Below, one piece after another: positions 41,905 to 52,333 of a stretch of 64,000 nucleotides of DNA. The first letter of the stretch is position 1. Each line of letters begins with the position of its first letter. The notes beneath the pieces are model-generated. The model was given only the letters and a program-made list of their open reading frames with translations, was not told the origin of the DNA and did no database searches. The stretch is from Paralithodes platypus (lineage: Eukaryota; Arthropoda; Malacostraca; Decapoda; Lithodidae): the NCBI GenBank assembly GCA_032716605.1, contig CM064492.1, positions 50,297,272-50,361,271 on the forward strand, given 5' to 3'. Position numbers and translations under genes: made by a program.

Positions 41905-42215
41905 AAAATGTCACTCAACACCCCCTTCAAAGTAAATAACGTCCCCCTAGACCCCCTTCAAAGTAAATAACGTCCCCCTAGACCCCCTTCAAGCTAAATA
42001 ACGCCCCCCTAGACCCTCTTCAAAGAAAATAACGTCCCCCTAGACCCCCTTCAAGATAAATAACGCCCCCCTAGACCCTTTCAAGCTAAATAACGCCCCC
42101 CTAGACCCCTTTCAAGCTAAATAGGTTTATTTTTGCCTCTAGATTATATAAATACACGCCACCCTAGACCCCCTTCAAAGTAAATAACGTCTCCCTAGCC
42201 CCTCTTCAAACTAAA
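41905..42215 (+). repeat. 31-bp minisatellite derived from family A
   Basis: About 8 units of AAAGTAAATAACGTCCCCC plus TAGACCCCCTTC. The unit equals the family A segment CACCCCCTAGACCCCCTTCA plus AGATAAAT. Confidence 0.88.
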
Positions 42216-42243
42216 TGTATACATTTGTCGTCCATTACATCTA

Positions 42244-42465
42244 TTAACCCCTTCTATACCGGCGACGTTCTTTCAACTTTATTCTGGCTACTATTAGACG
42301 AATGTATTCCGTTTAAAAGGGGCCACCAGGAATCAACAGGGTTCCTAACTATCTCACTTAACCCTTTTTACTACCACAGATCCTTCTTAAGCAGCACAAA
42401 ATCGTCTAAATATTATAGCTGGCATTAAATATAAAAAACGTCGCCGGTACAGGAGAAGGGGTTAA
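42244..42465. mobile_element. Family C fold-back MITE, complete
   Basis: TTAACCCCTTCTATACCGGCG and CGCCGGTACAGGAGAAGGGG then TTAA; inner arms CTACTATTAGACGAATGTAT and AAATCGTCTAAATATTATAG. Confidence 0.88.
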
Positions 42466-42508
42466 TCTATTACATCTATTACATTCATTACATCTATTAC
42501 GTCTGTGT

Positions 42509-42605
42509 CTGTTCCGTGTATACCAGGTGTGCCAGTCCTCGCCCCAGTAGCTCAGGTAATTGATAGTTCCCTTCATACAACGGGGTGGTATGGGGTGGTA
42601 TACGG
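42509..42605 (+). repeat. Duplicate of the family F host sequence (empty site)
   Basis: TCCGTGTATACCAGGTGTGCC, CCCCAGTAGCTCAGGTAATT, GATAGTTCCCTTCATACA match 41516-41565 joined to 41797-41825. It shows the locus before F inserted. Confidence 0.85.
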
Positions 42606-42607
42606 TT

Positions 42608-42982
42608 TTCAGGGGAGATGGTTCACTTTGTGGGCGATTTTTGCATGTACTGTATCTATTATTTTTCTAGTTTCCTCCCTAGACCTCCATCAAATTTAAA
42701 AACAACATCCATTAGATCCCCCTTCTAGATTAATTTGTAAATTTTTCGGTAGAAAAATGTCCCAGCCAAAGGCCGATTCTTCCAACATTACAGGCTCACT
42801 ATCGTTCGCCAGGGAAAAAAATCGACACCTAAATAGCACGGAAGGTCTAAATATTGACGAAGAAATGGGGCGAAAGGTCTTAAAATCGACTAACTAATGG
42901 GGCAAACATCTTAACATCTGAAAAACAATAGGACTAAACATGAGGGAGAAAGTGGTCTAGAAAACCGGCCCATCCCCCCTTA
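42608..42982 (+). mobile_element. Family A MITE
   Basis: TTCAGGGGAGATGG start, TTTCCTCCCTAGACCTCC, TTTTTCGGTAGAAAAATGTC, CAGCCAAAGGCCG, CACTATCGTTCGCCAGG, AATCGACACC, CATGAGGGAGAAAG, GGCCCATCCCCCCTTAA end. Confidence 0.9.
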
Positions 42983-43422
42983 ACATTACCTGGGCCGACG
43001 CTTGGGGGGCTAGTATGGTTATGTTTAATTAGACTATAATTATAATACCACGCCCCCACCCCCCCCCTTCCCCTCCCCCACAAACCTTAGTGTCACAATT
43101 TTACTAAACAAACAAATATTTGCGAAATAAAGGGTTTACTTGTAATTTTGCATCAATTTCCTTCGTTGCATCTTGAATTATGTACTCTTTAAGAACATAT
43201 TGGCATGTACAGTATATTACAAGAAATATTTAATATTCTTAAGCATCAGCTCCCACCTTACTCTACAATTTCTTGGAGGGAATTTATGCAATTCAATGTG
43301 GTGTACAAATTTGCTAGACAAGCAATTCCTTTTTAAGCACAAATCGAATGGAAAGTTTCACTCAAGGCAAAACATGAAGGCTATGTGCATTTGTAAGAGT
43401 TCACTTTCATAAGGCTCAGGCC
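42983..43422. other. No recognisable feature
   Basis: A C-rich stretch at 43050-43080, then ordinary AT-rich sequence. The frame at 43173-43412 has no domain. Confidence 0.4.
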
Positions 43423-43725
43423 TTAACTCTCTCCGTCATATTTAGTTCCATAAGTTAGGGGTTGCCCGAGCGCCCGGTATTTCCCCCACAACACTTTCTC
43501 ACACTGAGGGACCGTTAGAAGTCAGAGGAATTTGGGGTTGCCTCCAACCGACAGATTATGATCTAACTTACCTAAATTACTGAGCTCAATATGACGCAAA
43601 TCGCGTCATAAACTTATTATTGAGCTATTTCACTTAGTTCATAATTATGAAGCGATCACGTCATATGATACTTTGGGCAAACCGCCATATGACGCGATCG
43701 CGTCATATATGACAGAGAGGGTTAA
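43423..43725. mobile_element. Family I TTAA element
   Basis: TTAACTCTCTCCGTCATAT at the left and ATATATGACAGAGAGGGTTAA at the right. Several GACGCGATCGCGTCATA palindromes at 43585-43605 and 43690-43710. The right TTAA is shared with the next family A copy. Confidence 0.78.
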
Positions 43726-44028
43726 GAGGGGATGGGAAGTTTTTTCTGGATCCCCTTCTCCCTCATGTTTAGCATATTAGTTTTGAGATTTTAAGACGTT
43801 CGTTCCATTAGTTTGGGGATTTTGAGACCTTTCAGCCCATTTCTTTGTCAATATTAAGACCTTTCGTGCCATTTAGGTGACAATTTTTTCCTGGCGAGCG
43901 ATAGCGAGGCTGTAATTTTAGAAGGAACCGGCCTTCTGTAGAAAAATGTATAAATTTATCTTTTGAAAACTAAAAAATAAATTAATAGATAAATACATAA
44001 ACAGAAAAAACAAGCACTATCCCCTTAA
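43722..44028 (-). mobile_element. Family A MITE
   Basis: TTAAGAGGGGATGGGAAG, CTCCCTCATGTTTAGCAT, AATTTTTTCCTGGCGAGCG, ATAGCGAGGCTGTAATTTT; part of the region beyond the AAAATGTATAAATTTATC is deleted; ends CACTATCCCCTTAA. Confidence 0.85.
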
Positions 44029-44197
44029 ACAATATGAAATGTGTATTTTTTTACGTGTTAACATTTTTGGCTAAATAACAAATATTTATATTTTAATTTA
44101 AAACTTTCATAAGCAGAACAGACATGCACAGATACCGTACATAGAAAAATACGCTAACCACAGATTACAAACTTCCATGAGCAGAATAGGCGTAAGT

Positions 44198-44266
44198 TGA
44201 ATAATAACTAGCAATGTCGCAGTAGCAAAGGATATATAAAGTGCCGCAGTGGGCCGAGATGTAATA
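44198..44266 (+). repeat. Segment U, copy 1
   Basis: ACTAGCAATGTCGCAGTAGC and GCAGTGGGCCGAGATGTAAT recur at 44650-44700. A family A element follows. Confidence 0.7.
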
Positions 44267-44267
44267 A

Positions 44268-44633
44268 TTTTGGGTCGTTTTACTGGTCCCCCTTCGTCCT
44301 CATGTTTAGCCCCATTAGTTCTCAGATTTTAATGTGTGCCCCATTAGTTTGTAGATTTTAAGACCTTTCGCCCTATTTCTTTTTCAATATTAAGACCTTT
44401 CGTGTTGCTTAGGTGTCGATTTATTTCCTGGTGAACGATAGCGAGCCTGTAATTTGGGAAGAACCGGCCTTTGGCCGAGAAATTTTTCTACCGAAAATGT
44501 ACAAATTAATCTACAGTAGAAGGGGGATCTAATGGATGTGTTTGTAAGTTTGATGGAGATCTAGGGAGGAAACTAACAAATTATAAAAATATCCATAAAT
44601 GAGCAAATAAATACGGCCATTTCCCCCTTTAAG
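44268..44633 (-). mobile_element. Family A MITE
   Basis: GGTCGTTTTACTGGTCCCCC, TCATGTTTAGCCCCATTAG, TGCTTAGGTGTCGATTTATT, TTTCTACCGAAAATGTACAA, AGATCTAGGGAGGAAACTA; TTAA at the right end only. Confidence 0.85.
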
Positions 44634-44646
44634 CCTTTATAATATT

Positions 44647-44806
44647 GAACTAGCAATTTCGCAGTAGCAGTGGGCCAGGATGTAATCATTTGAGGACCCC
44701 CAGCCTTTCACTTCTCCCCGCGGTACCTATAAATCAGCAGGAGGCGGCCCACTTGGAGTTATGCATTCCGTGCCTCTCTCTCTCGTTGTCACCAGGCCGG
44801 ACTCAG
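44647..44806 (+). repeat. Segment U, copy 2
   Basis: Continues past copy 1 with CCTTTCACTTCTCCCCGCGG, TACCTATAAATCAG, GTTATGCATTCCGTGCC and CACCAGGCCGGACTCAG, then a family A element at its TTAA. Confidence 0.8.
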
Positions 44807-45095
44807 TTAAGGGGGGAGGGTTCACTTTTTGCTCGATTTTATTTAATTTATTAATTATTTTTCTAGTTTCCTCCCTAGACCTCCATTAAAAAAAAAAAAA
44901 AATCTATTAGATCCCCCTTGTAGATTAAATTGTGAATTTTTCGGTAGGCCGGTTCTTTCAAAATTACAGGCTCACTATCGTTCGCCAGGAACAATTCGAC
45001 ACCTAATTAGCATGCAAGGTCTTATTATTGACAAAGAAATGGTGCGAAAGTGTCTTAAAATCGACAAACTAATGGGGCAAACATCTTAAAATATC
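44807..45095 (+). mobile_element. Family A MITE, right end lost
   Basis: TTAAGGGGGGAGGG start, TTTCCTCCCTAGACCTCC, an A run, CACTATCGTTCGCCAGG, AAATCGACAAACTAATGGGG; stops near 45095 where segment U copy 3 starts. Confidence 0.83.
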
Positions 45096-45204
45096 TCATA
45101 ATCAATTTTGGGCCCGCCTTTCACTTGTCCCCTCGGTACCTATAAATCACGATGAGTTATGCATTCCGCGCCTCTCTCTCTCGTTGTCACCAGGGCCGGA
45201 CTGA
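45096..45204 (+). repeat. Segment U, copy 3
   Basis: GCCTTTCACTTGTCCCCTCGG, TACCTATAAATCACG, GTTATGCATTCCGCGCC, CACCAGGGCCGGACTGAG, followed by a family B element at the same position where copy 2 carries a family A element. Confidence 0.8.
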
Positions 45205-45577
45205 GTAAAAGGGGGTCACCTGCTTTTTTTCTCTCCTGTTCTCTCTTTGTTTTATCCGTTCGGCCCCATACAGCCTACTGTTTTAATACGTTTATCCCCA
45301 TCCAGGTGTCGATTTTTGTCCTGGCGAGCGGTAGCGAGCCACCATATTTTATAAACAAATGTACAGCATGCTAAATTTTTACATTTTTCGATAGAAAAAA
45401 TGTCTCTGGCGAAGCCGGATTTCTCCATACAATGAAGGATCGCTATCGCTCGCCAGGAATAAATCGACACCTGGATGAGGATAAAAGTCATAAAACAGTA
45501 GGCTGAATGTGGCCGAATGGAAACAAGCCAGAGAAAGAGAGAAAAGGGGAGAACAAAAAGCAGGTCACCCCCCTTAA
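45205..45577. mobile_element. Family B fold-back MITE
   Basis: Left AGGGGGTCACCTGC mirrors right GCAGGTCACCCCCCTTAA. Arms: CCTGGCGAGCGGTAGCGAGCC / CGCTATCGCTCGCCAGG, CATCCAGGTGTCGAT / ATCGACACCTGGATG. Centre TTTTTCGATAGAAAAAATG and CTGGCGAAGCCGG. Confidence 0.9.
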
Positions 45578-45812
45578 ACCCAGTAGTGTCATGCAGTGTA
45601 ATGGTAATTAAATTAATAATTATTATGAACATGACCTTTATATGAACACTGGAGCAAAATTAATGCTGTTGTCCCGATCCAGGTTGTTGTAGGATGTATA
45701 TACTCTATGTCCCAGGCAGCGAGTATATTTTACGTAACCTAGTTCTGGGCATACGTACAGTCGTAAACAGGGATACTTGAACACCCTCTAATGATTAATT
45801 ACAAGATGAACA
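45578..45812. other. No recognisable feature
   Basis: Short gap between MITEs; nothing seen. Confidence 0.4.
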
Positions 45813-46148
45813 TTAAGGGGAGATTTGTGTTATTCTATTATTTCATGTATTGCTTTATTTCTTAGTTTCCTTTCTAGACCTCCATCAAGCTTAGAAAAAC
45901 ACCCCCTAAATAAATTTGTAGATTTTTCGGTAGAAAAAATGTCCCGGCCAAAGGCCGCTTCCTTTGAAAATTTCAGGCTCGTTTTCGCTCGGCAGGAAAA
46001 AATTGACACCTAAATGGCACGAAAACTCTTACAATTGAGAACGAAATGGGGCGAAAGATGTTAACATCGCCAAAATAATGGGCCGAACGTCAAATGGGGC
46101 TTAACACGAGGGAGAAAGGGGACCAGCAAAACTACCCATCTCCCTTAA
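45813..46148 (+). mobile_element. Family A MITE
   Basis: TTAAGGGGAGATTTGTG start and CTACCCATCTCCCTTAA end; TTTCCTTTCTAGACCTCC, CCCGGCCAAAGGCCGC, CGTTTTCGCTCGGCAGG, ATTGACACC, CACGAGGGAGAAAGGGGACC. Confidence 0.9.
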
Positions 46149-46189
46149 CTAGTGAATTATCGTAATATGATGTGTGTGGTATCAGCACA

Positions 46190-46835
46190 CTTATCAATAT
46201 TCGTGGATTTCACCTATTTCTAACTACGCTATGGAGATATATCTCTGTGGAACAAATATAGGAATATTTTTTTCTATATATCAACTATAAAGCCATATAC
46301 AGTATACTATTCATTGAAAAGGAAGTTCTATCAAAAAATCAATATATTTAGTTATAATTTCATAACGAATATAATAGCATACATGTTTACGAGTGGGCTA
46401 GAGACTATGGCATCCGAGAGTACAATCACCTGCAGTGAGAGATGGTACACATTTAATTGAACAATTCTGAAATACTGATGAAGCATGATGAAACAATCCT
46501 TAATTACATCCCTGAAACATAGTTTTTCACCATTCGATTCCCATTGACTTAAGTTTATCATAATATTAGTGTACCGGTACCAGTTGATTGTGCTCCCATT
46601 GTACACTCGGATTCCATAGTCCCTAGCCAACTCATAAGAAGTTCTGAATACCCTATGTTTGTCTTTATGTAAATATGACTATATTGATTGAATTTTGGTT
46701 AAAACTTTTTCAATACATATTATGTGTATTTTTGTACTGTAGTTGATGTATAGAAAATTATAATCGTCAATTCATTTCCAGAGACATAATTCAATAATTA
46801 TAAATCGGTGAAGTCTACGAATACTCTTAAGGGAG
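46190..46835. mobile_element. Family H inverted pair
   Basis: Left arm 46200-46440 (ATTCGTGGATTTCACCTATT ... GAGTGGGCTAGAGACTATGG) and right arm 46590-46835 in reverse (CCATAGTCCCTAGCC ... AGTCTACGAATAC), about 150 bp apart. The minus frame at 46352-46630 crosses it and is not a gene. Confidence 0.65.
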
Positions 46836-47056
46836 CTAGATCTAGACTATTGTACCCAAGTGTACATTCTAAAATTGTGGCCTTAAGTTTTCAAACCCAT
46901 TTTTTATTTAATCTAATCGTCTGATTAATTGTGTACCTAATATTTAAATTTCATTTTGCTGGCGAAATACTTTGATAAACTACATTAACCACACTGATCA
47001 AATTACTGGGATTCACAAGTTAGCGTTCACCGTCTTGCTTTTATCATTAAGAGGTT

Positions 47057-47378
47057 ATACTACTAATACTAATCGGTTTATTTCGAGCCAGCAACCAATG
47101 AGCTTAAAAATACACAGAATTAACCTATATCTTATCCTAAGGAATCAACAGACTGATCCTGGCTGCTAATGAGGGTGCATACATACTCCTTAGGGAGTAG
47201 GACGTGAGCAGGAAACTTTATGGGGTACCCAGAGACTAGCCAGTCCAGACCTAGCCTTCCCGGCCTGGGAAAGTTTTTGAAAAAAGCTTCCCCTGCCGGC
47301 GCGTGGGATTGAACCCCCAACACTAAAGCCAGCCCTCCCAGTACAGTGACTAAGCATGCTCTGCTACTGTGTTCACGT
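47057..47378 (-). mobile_element. tRNA-derived SINE
   Basis: Minus strand: A-box region AGCAGAGCATGCTTAGTCAC near 47370, B box GGGGTTCAATCCC at 47305-47317, CACGCGCCGGCAGGGGAAGC, AAAAACTTTCCCAGGCCGGG, then TAAGATATAGGTTAATTCTG and a tail AAACCGATTAGTATTAGTAG. Same family as the plus copy at 59190-59498. Confidence 0.85.
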
Positions 47379-48329
47379 ATTCCTGACCACAACTGTAGGA
47401 ATAGGCCGAAGTGGGTTGCATGATATAACCTTGGTCCGGGCCCGGCAGCAGAGAGTTCGTATGTCACTGTCTTACTATTAAATTGGCACTGCACGGCCGC
47501 TCGGACATTTTGGCCCTAGTGTAGCGCTGGTGGATATAATGGGGGTAGCCAGGGCGACAATTTGTAACGTACGTACGTGTGTGTGTGTGTGTTTGTGTAT
47601 GTCTGTGTGAGTGAGCGTATGTGTGTGTGTAAGTGTGCATATGAGAGAGAGAGGGTGAGTTTGTGAGTGTGTGTTTTGTTATGCATGTGTGTGTCAATGT
47701 GTGTGACTTTGTGTATGAACTTATTATGATACGTAGAATATATTAGTCAATTGTAGATGGAAACGTAATTAACTGAAAAAAAAAATCTTCACAAAGGTTT
47801 TGCACGGCGTATTGAGACTTGGCAGAATACTTCTTTCAGCAATTGCATTTCAGAAGCTAATTTGACATTATTAGTATTAACCTGCAGAGTTCTATCTTGA
47901 AGAGAAAGCAATAAGCTAAAAACAAGTTTAACTAATTTATCGTAAGAACATTAATAATATAATAGAGGATTGTATCATCTCTTGTATCATTTCCACAAAC
48001 TTTTGTGGAAAATGTAATCTTAAATATTGGGCTTTTGGTCATTCGAATTACTCTCAATAATTAAAGTTTGTCAAACTCTCTCAAATTCCACATTTCCTTA
48101 TCTGCTCCACAATGGAAAGGAAGTACGTCAGCTTATAGCATCATTATACTATATAAGTGTCGGAAACTTCACAATGCCGTATACAGAAACCTGGAAAAAA
48201 AGTATTGACATCATTGCATATAATTATATAGACTTTCGGCTTAGCTGGGGCCCTTTTTGGTGTGAAGAGGTCTGCAGGATGAACCAAAACTGTCGTGTCT
48301 TTGCAATATATATCGATATATATCTCAGT
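47379..48329. other. No gene; GT-rich block
   Basis: Imperfect GTGTGT/GAGAG repeats at 47576-47705; the remainder is AT-rich sequence with no identified feature. Confidence 0.45.
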
Positions 48330-48542
48330 TATACCTTGTTCCAAATAAGTAGGCTGAAACTCTTGAACTTTAACCTCAAAAACTCCCAAACTACTAGAGT
48401 ATTCAAACTAATATTTCTATTATTTGTGAAGGGTCCGCCAGAGAATAGGTATGGAAATTTACAGCTCATTTGCTCTAGCCATTTTTGAGTTGAAGAGGTT
48501 AGGGTTCAAGATTTCTGTCCTACCTACTTGGAACAGGGTATA
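48330..48542. mobile_element. Family K fold-back element, complete
   Basis: TATACCTTGTTCCAAATAAG at the left mirrors CTACTTGGAACAGGGTATA at the right; inner arms CTTGAACTTTAACCTCAAAA and TGAAGAGGTTAGGGTTCAAG. 213 bp. The 153-codon frame at 48027-48488 runs across it and is not supported. Confidence 0.82.
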
Positions 48543-48800
48543 GCTGCTCGTCAGTTAATAAAGTATAAACTGCAGATTTGTATGAAACTTTTGTAGCAAT
48601 AGATCTAACGTAAGATGTCAAACTGGGGGTATATTATTTAGATGCCCATCAAGGATTACAGTATTAAATGAAATTATATATTTTGTGTTGAAAGTGTTGC
48701 ATTATCGTGGATTTATCTCAAATGTCGAATTAAATACAACAGATATTTCCTAACTCATGAAAAAACATGATACAGCAAACATCGGCTAGTGAATTTAATA
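48543..48800. other. No recognisable feature
   Basis: AT-rich; nothing seen. Confidence 0.4.
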
Positions 48801-48925
48801 TTAAGGGGATATTTTCGGTAGACAAATGTACAAATGAATCTAGAAGGGGGATTTAATGTATGTTTTGATGGAAGTCTAGCGACGAAAAAAAGAAAATAAA
48901 TTAACACATGAATAAAAAGACCAAA
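48801..48925 (-). mobile_element. Family A MITE, deleted derivative
   Basis: TTAAGGGGATATTTTCGG joins the left end directly to the hairpin segment, then AATGTACAAATGAATCTAGA, TTTGATGGAAGTCTAGCGA. Confidence 0.75.
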
Positions 48926-49157
48926 ACACTGGCCACCAGCCCCATAATGATCCGTGGTGTGTGACTTATTTACATGGTCATATGATTATACTCCGTCAAT
49001 TTGTCGTAATTGTTTGTCTTTATATTGTTCACCCATTCCTGTCCACGACTGTGTGTTGCGCCCACAAACAGTCACTACAGAGCAACTATTATTCGTAACA
49101 GTGTAGCAATATTGCAGTATAGATATAGAACGCTTAAGGGGGAGGTACTCGCTTTTT

Positions 49158-49645
49158 CTGGAGCCCCTCATGTTTAGTATAATAGTTTTCTGGAGCCCCT
49201 CATGTTTAGTATAATAGTTTTCTGGAGCCCCACATGTTTAGTATAATAGTTTTCTGGAGCCCCTGGAGCCCCACATGTTTAGTATAATAGTTTTCTGGAG
49301 CCCCACATGTTTAGTATAATAGTTTTCTGGAGCCCCACATGTTTAGTATAATAGTTTTCTGGAGCCCCACATGTTTAGTATAATAGTTTTCTGGAGCCCC
49401 ACATGTTTAGTATAATAGTTTTCTGGAGCCCCACATGTTTAGTATAATAGTTTTCTGGAGCCCCACATGTTTAGTATAATAGTTTTCTGGAGCCCCACAT
49501 GTTAGTATAATAGTTTTCTGGAGCCCCACATGTTTAGTATAATAGTTTTCTGGAGCCCCACATGTTTAGTATAATAGTTTTCTGGAGCCCCACATGTTTA
49601 GTATAATAGTTTTCTGGAGCCCCACATGTTTAGTATAATAGTTTG
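49158..49645 (+). repeat. 32-bp minisatellite inside family A
   Basis: Unit TTTTCTGGAGCCCCACATG + TTTAGTATAATAG. It corresponds to the family A segment TTCTGGACCCC...CTCATGTTTAGCATATTAG. The first two units keep CTCATG; later ones all carry CACATG, so amplification started from a mutated unit. Confidence 0.93.
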
Positions 49646-49896
49646 GAGTTTTTCAGACGTTCGTTAGTTTGGCGATTTTGAGACCTTTAGCCTCATTTCT
49701 TTGTCAATATTAGGACCTTTCGTGCCATTTAGGTGTCGATATTTTCCTGGCGAGCGATAGCGAGCCTGTAATTTTAGAAGGAATCGACCCTCGGCCGGGA
49801 CATTTTTCTACCGAAAAATGTACAAATTTATCTTGAAAGGGGGTCTAGGGGGTGTTTTTTTAAGCTTGATGCAAGTCTAGCGAGGAAACTAAAAAA

Positions 49897-49904
<8 letters not shown>

Positions 49905-49953
<49 letters not shown>

Positions 49954-49982
49954 TGTATATACAGTATATATACAGTATATAC
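49905..49982 (+). repeat. (TA)n / ACTGTATAT microsatellite
   Basis: About 24 TA units followed by TATACAGTATA copies. Confidence 0.93.
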
Positions 49983-50009
49983 ACCAAAAAACAAGCACTA
50001 CCCCCCTAA

Positions 50010-50373
50010 CAACTGGCCAGAGCAGGTATTACGTATGTTTATTAGGCTTGTTATTGTATACTCATATGGAGTTGAAATAGCATAAATAAATAGTTTACAA
50101 CAAATACCTACGTTTGCAAGTGTACAAATGTGCTTATACTGTATATACATTATGTAAACACACACATACACACACATACATACACTGTATATACGGGCAA
50201 ATGTGTGTGTATCTGAAACTGTCATTTTGGGCACATAACGAGAGTCAGCTTGTAAATATTGGTAGGTGTCAGTCACTTCCAGTTAGTGTCAATCCATATT
50301 TATGTGGATTGATTGTAATTACTATTGGCACATTTGGCCGGCAGAGCGTCCGGTAAATTAGTATAGACCTATA
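50010..50373. other. No gene recognised
   Basis: Contains (CA)-rich and CATACA stretches at 50158-50185. Frames are short and without domains. Confidence 0.4.
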
Positions 50374-51256
50374 TCTACTGCCGACATATCAATCCATAGA
50401 CCTATATCTACTGCCGACATATCAATCCATAGACCTATATCTACTGCCGACATATCAATCCATAGACCTATATCTACTGCCGACATATCAATCTATGGAC
50501 CTATATCTACTGCCGACATATCAATCCATAGACCTATATCTACTGCCGACATATCAATCCATAGACCTATATCTACTGCCGACATATCAATCCATAGACC
50601 TATATCTACTGCCGACATATCAATCCATAGACCTATATCTACTGCCGACATATCAATCTATGGACCTATATCTACTGCCGACATATCAATCCATAGACCT
50701 ATATCTACTGCCGACATATCAATCCATAGACCTATATCTACTGCGACATATCAATCCATAGACCTATATCTACTGCCGACATATCAATCCATAGACCTAT
50801 ATCTACTGCCGACATATCAATCTATGGACCTATATCTACTGCCGACATATCAATCCATAGACCTATATCTACTGCCGACATATCAATCCATAGACCTATA
50901 TCTACTGCCGACATATCAATCCATAGACCTATATCTACTGCCGACATATCAATCCATAGACCTATATCTACTGCCGACATATCAATCCATAGACCTATAT
51001 CTACTGCCGACATATCAATCCATAGACCTATATCTACTGCCGACATATCAATCTATAGACTTATATCTACTGCCGACATATCAATCCATAGACCTATATC
51101 TACTGCCGACATATCAATCCATAGACCTATATCTACTGCCGACATATCAATCCATAGACCTATATCTACTGCCGACATATCAATCCATAGACCTATATCT
51201 ACTGCCGACATATCAATCCATAGACCTATATCTACTGCCGACATATCAATCCATAG
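50374..51256 (+). repeat. 33-bp minisatellite, main block
   Basis: About 27 near-identical units of AGACCTATATCTACTGCC + GACATATCAATCCAT. Variant units with CTATGG recur at a spacing of several units (50492, 50657, 50822), suggesting multi-unit amplification. One unit near 50742 has a 1-bp deletion. The 33-bp period gives open frames (plus DLYLLPTYQSI, minus MSAVDIGLWID) with no evidence of being genes. Confidence 0.97.
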
Positions 51257-51907
51257 CAGGCTGGGAAATTAGGTATAGCCCGGCAGCCCGGACTAGCCCT
51301 GACATGTAGCCGGGCTAGTGATTTTCAATGTTAGTCTGCCCGGCAGTTGCCCGGGGGACAAGTTAATGTTTGTAATACTTCATTACATAAAGCTTCAATA
51401 GAATATATAATAGTAATCATATAATATCAAATACCGGTAGATAATTATTATATGAAAACATCGCTGCTGTGACGCTCCTCGGTGCGATGACCCTTTAATA
51501 AATAGAGACCAGCACATCCGATCGGTTGTCATTTGTGTAATGTTTTCGGCAGAGAGCATTATACTCGGTTATATTTGATCTGACGGTAAATTTAATCACC
51601 TAGCAACTAATTTCTCGATAACTAACAGAAACATTAGAAAGTCAATTCTCATAATTAACAACAGATTTTGCTATAAAATTTGAATAATAGCCGAGTACAG
51701 AAGATGAAGACAGCACTTTACCATCAGGTGGAAAAAACCCATTATAATCATATACAGTACTGTACTGCCAATATTGATTTATATCGGATACAATAACATA
51801 AATATGTTCAATAAACAGATAACAAAAACAGGATATTTGAGTAATACACGTTGGGCTAAATGTAGCCGGTTAAATCCTATGTCACCGTGTTATACAATAA
51901 TTAGGGT
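51257..51907. mobile_element. Family G element inside the 33-bp array
   Basis: Begins CAGGCTGGGAAATTAGG, with AGCCCGGCAGCCCGGACTAG and GCCCGGCAGTTGCCCGGGGG. Matches 12905-13351 in reverse. It is bracketed by the array sequence AATCCATAG on both sides, consistent with an 8-9 bp target duplication. Confidence 0.78.
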
Positions 51908-52112
51908 AAATCCATAGACCTATATCTACTGCCGACATATCAATCTATAGACCTATATTTACTGCCGACATATCAATCTATAGACCTATATCTACTGCCG
52001 ACATATCAATCCATAGACCTATATCTACTGCCGACATATCAATCCATAGACCTATATCTACTGCCGACATATCAATCCATAGACCTATATCTACTGCCGA
52101 CATATCAATCTC
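51908..52112 (+). repeat. 33-bp minisatellite, block beyond G
   Basis: Six more units of the array, including one with CTATATTTACTGCC. Confidence 0.95.
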
Positions 52113-52333
52113 AAGCCAAATTACCTACATTTTTTTTCGTGTATGTATGTTTCGCACTAAAACACAGACGTATAGCTACTCACAAATGTTCGTGGGCTCT
52201 TACGATTATCTTTATGTAAATATATCCATTTAAATTGATTAAATTAGCTCTATATTGATAAATGCATAATAAACATTTATGAAAATATAGCTGATTTGGT
52301 CTGATAAAACTAAAACTCAAGAAATAGTATGTA

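Larger units (their letters stand above)
49134..50009 (-). mobile_element. Family A MITE carrying an internal minisatellite
   Basis: TTAAGGGGGAGGTACTCG start; an array of about 15 units fills 49158-49645; then family A resumes (GTTAGTTTGGCGATTTTGAG, TTCCTGGCGAGCGATAGCG, TTTTTCTACCGAAAAATG, GGGGGTCTAGGGGGTG), a TA tract, and CACTACCCCCCTAA. Confidence 0.9.

Noticed and set aside
48027..48488. 153-codon plus-strand frame
   Set aside because: Its second half runs through a family K fold-back element and nothing in it resembles a known protein.
50374..51256. Regular 33-bp repeats resembling a CRISPR array
   Set aside because: Units are contiguous with no unique spacers, and the sequence is eukaryotic. 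It is a minisatellite. The same applies to 49158-49645 and 59571-59891.
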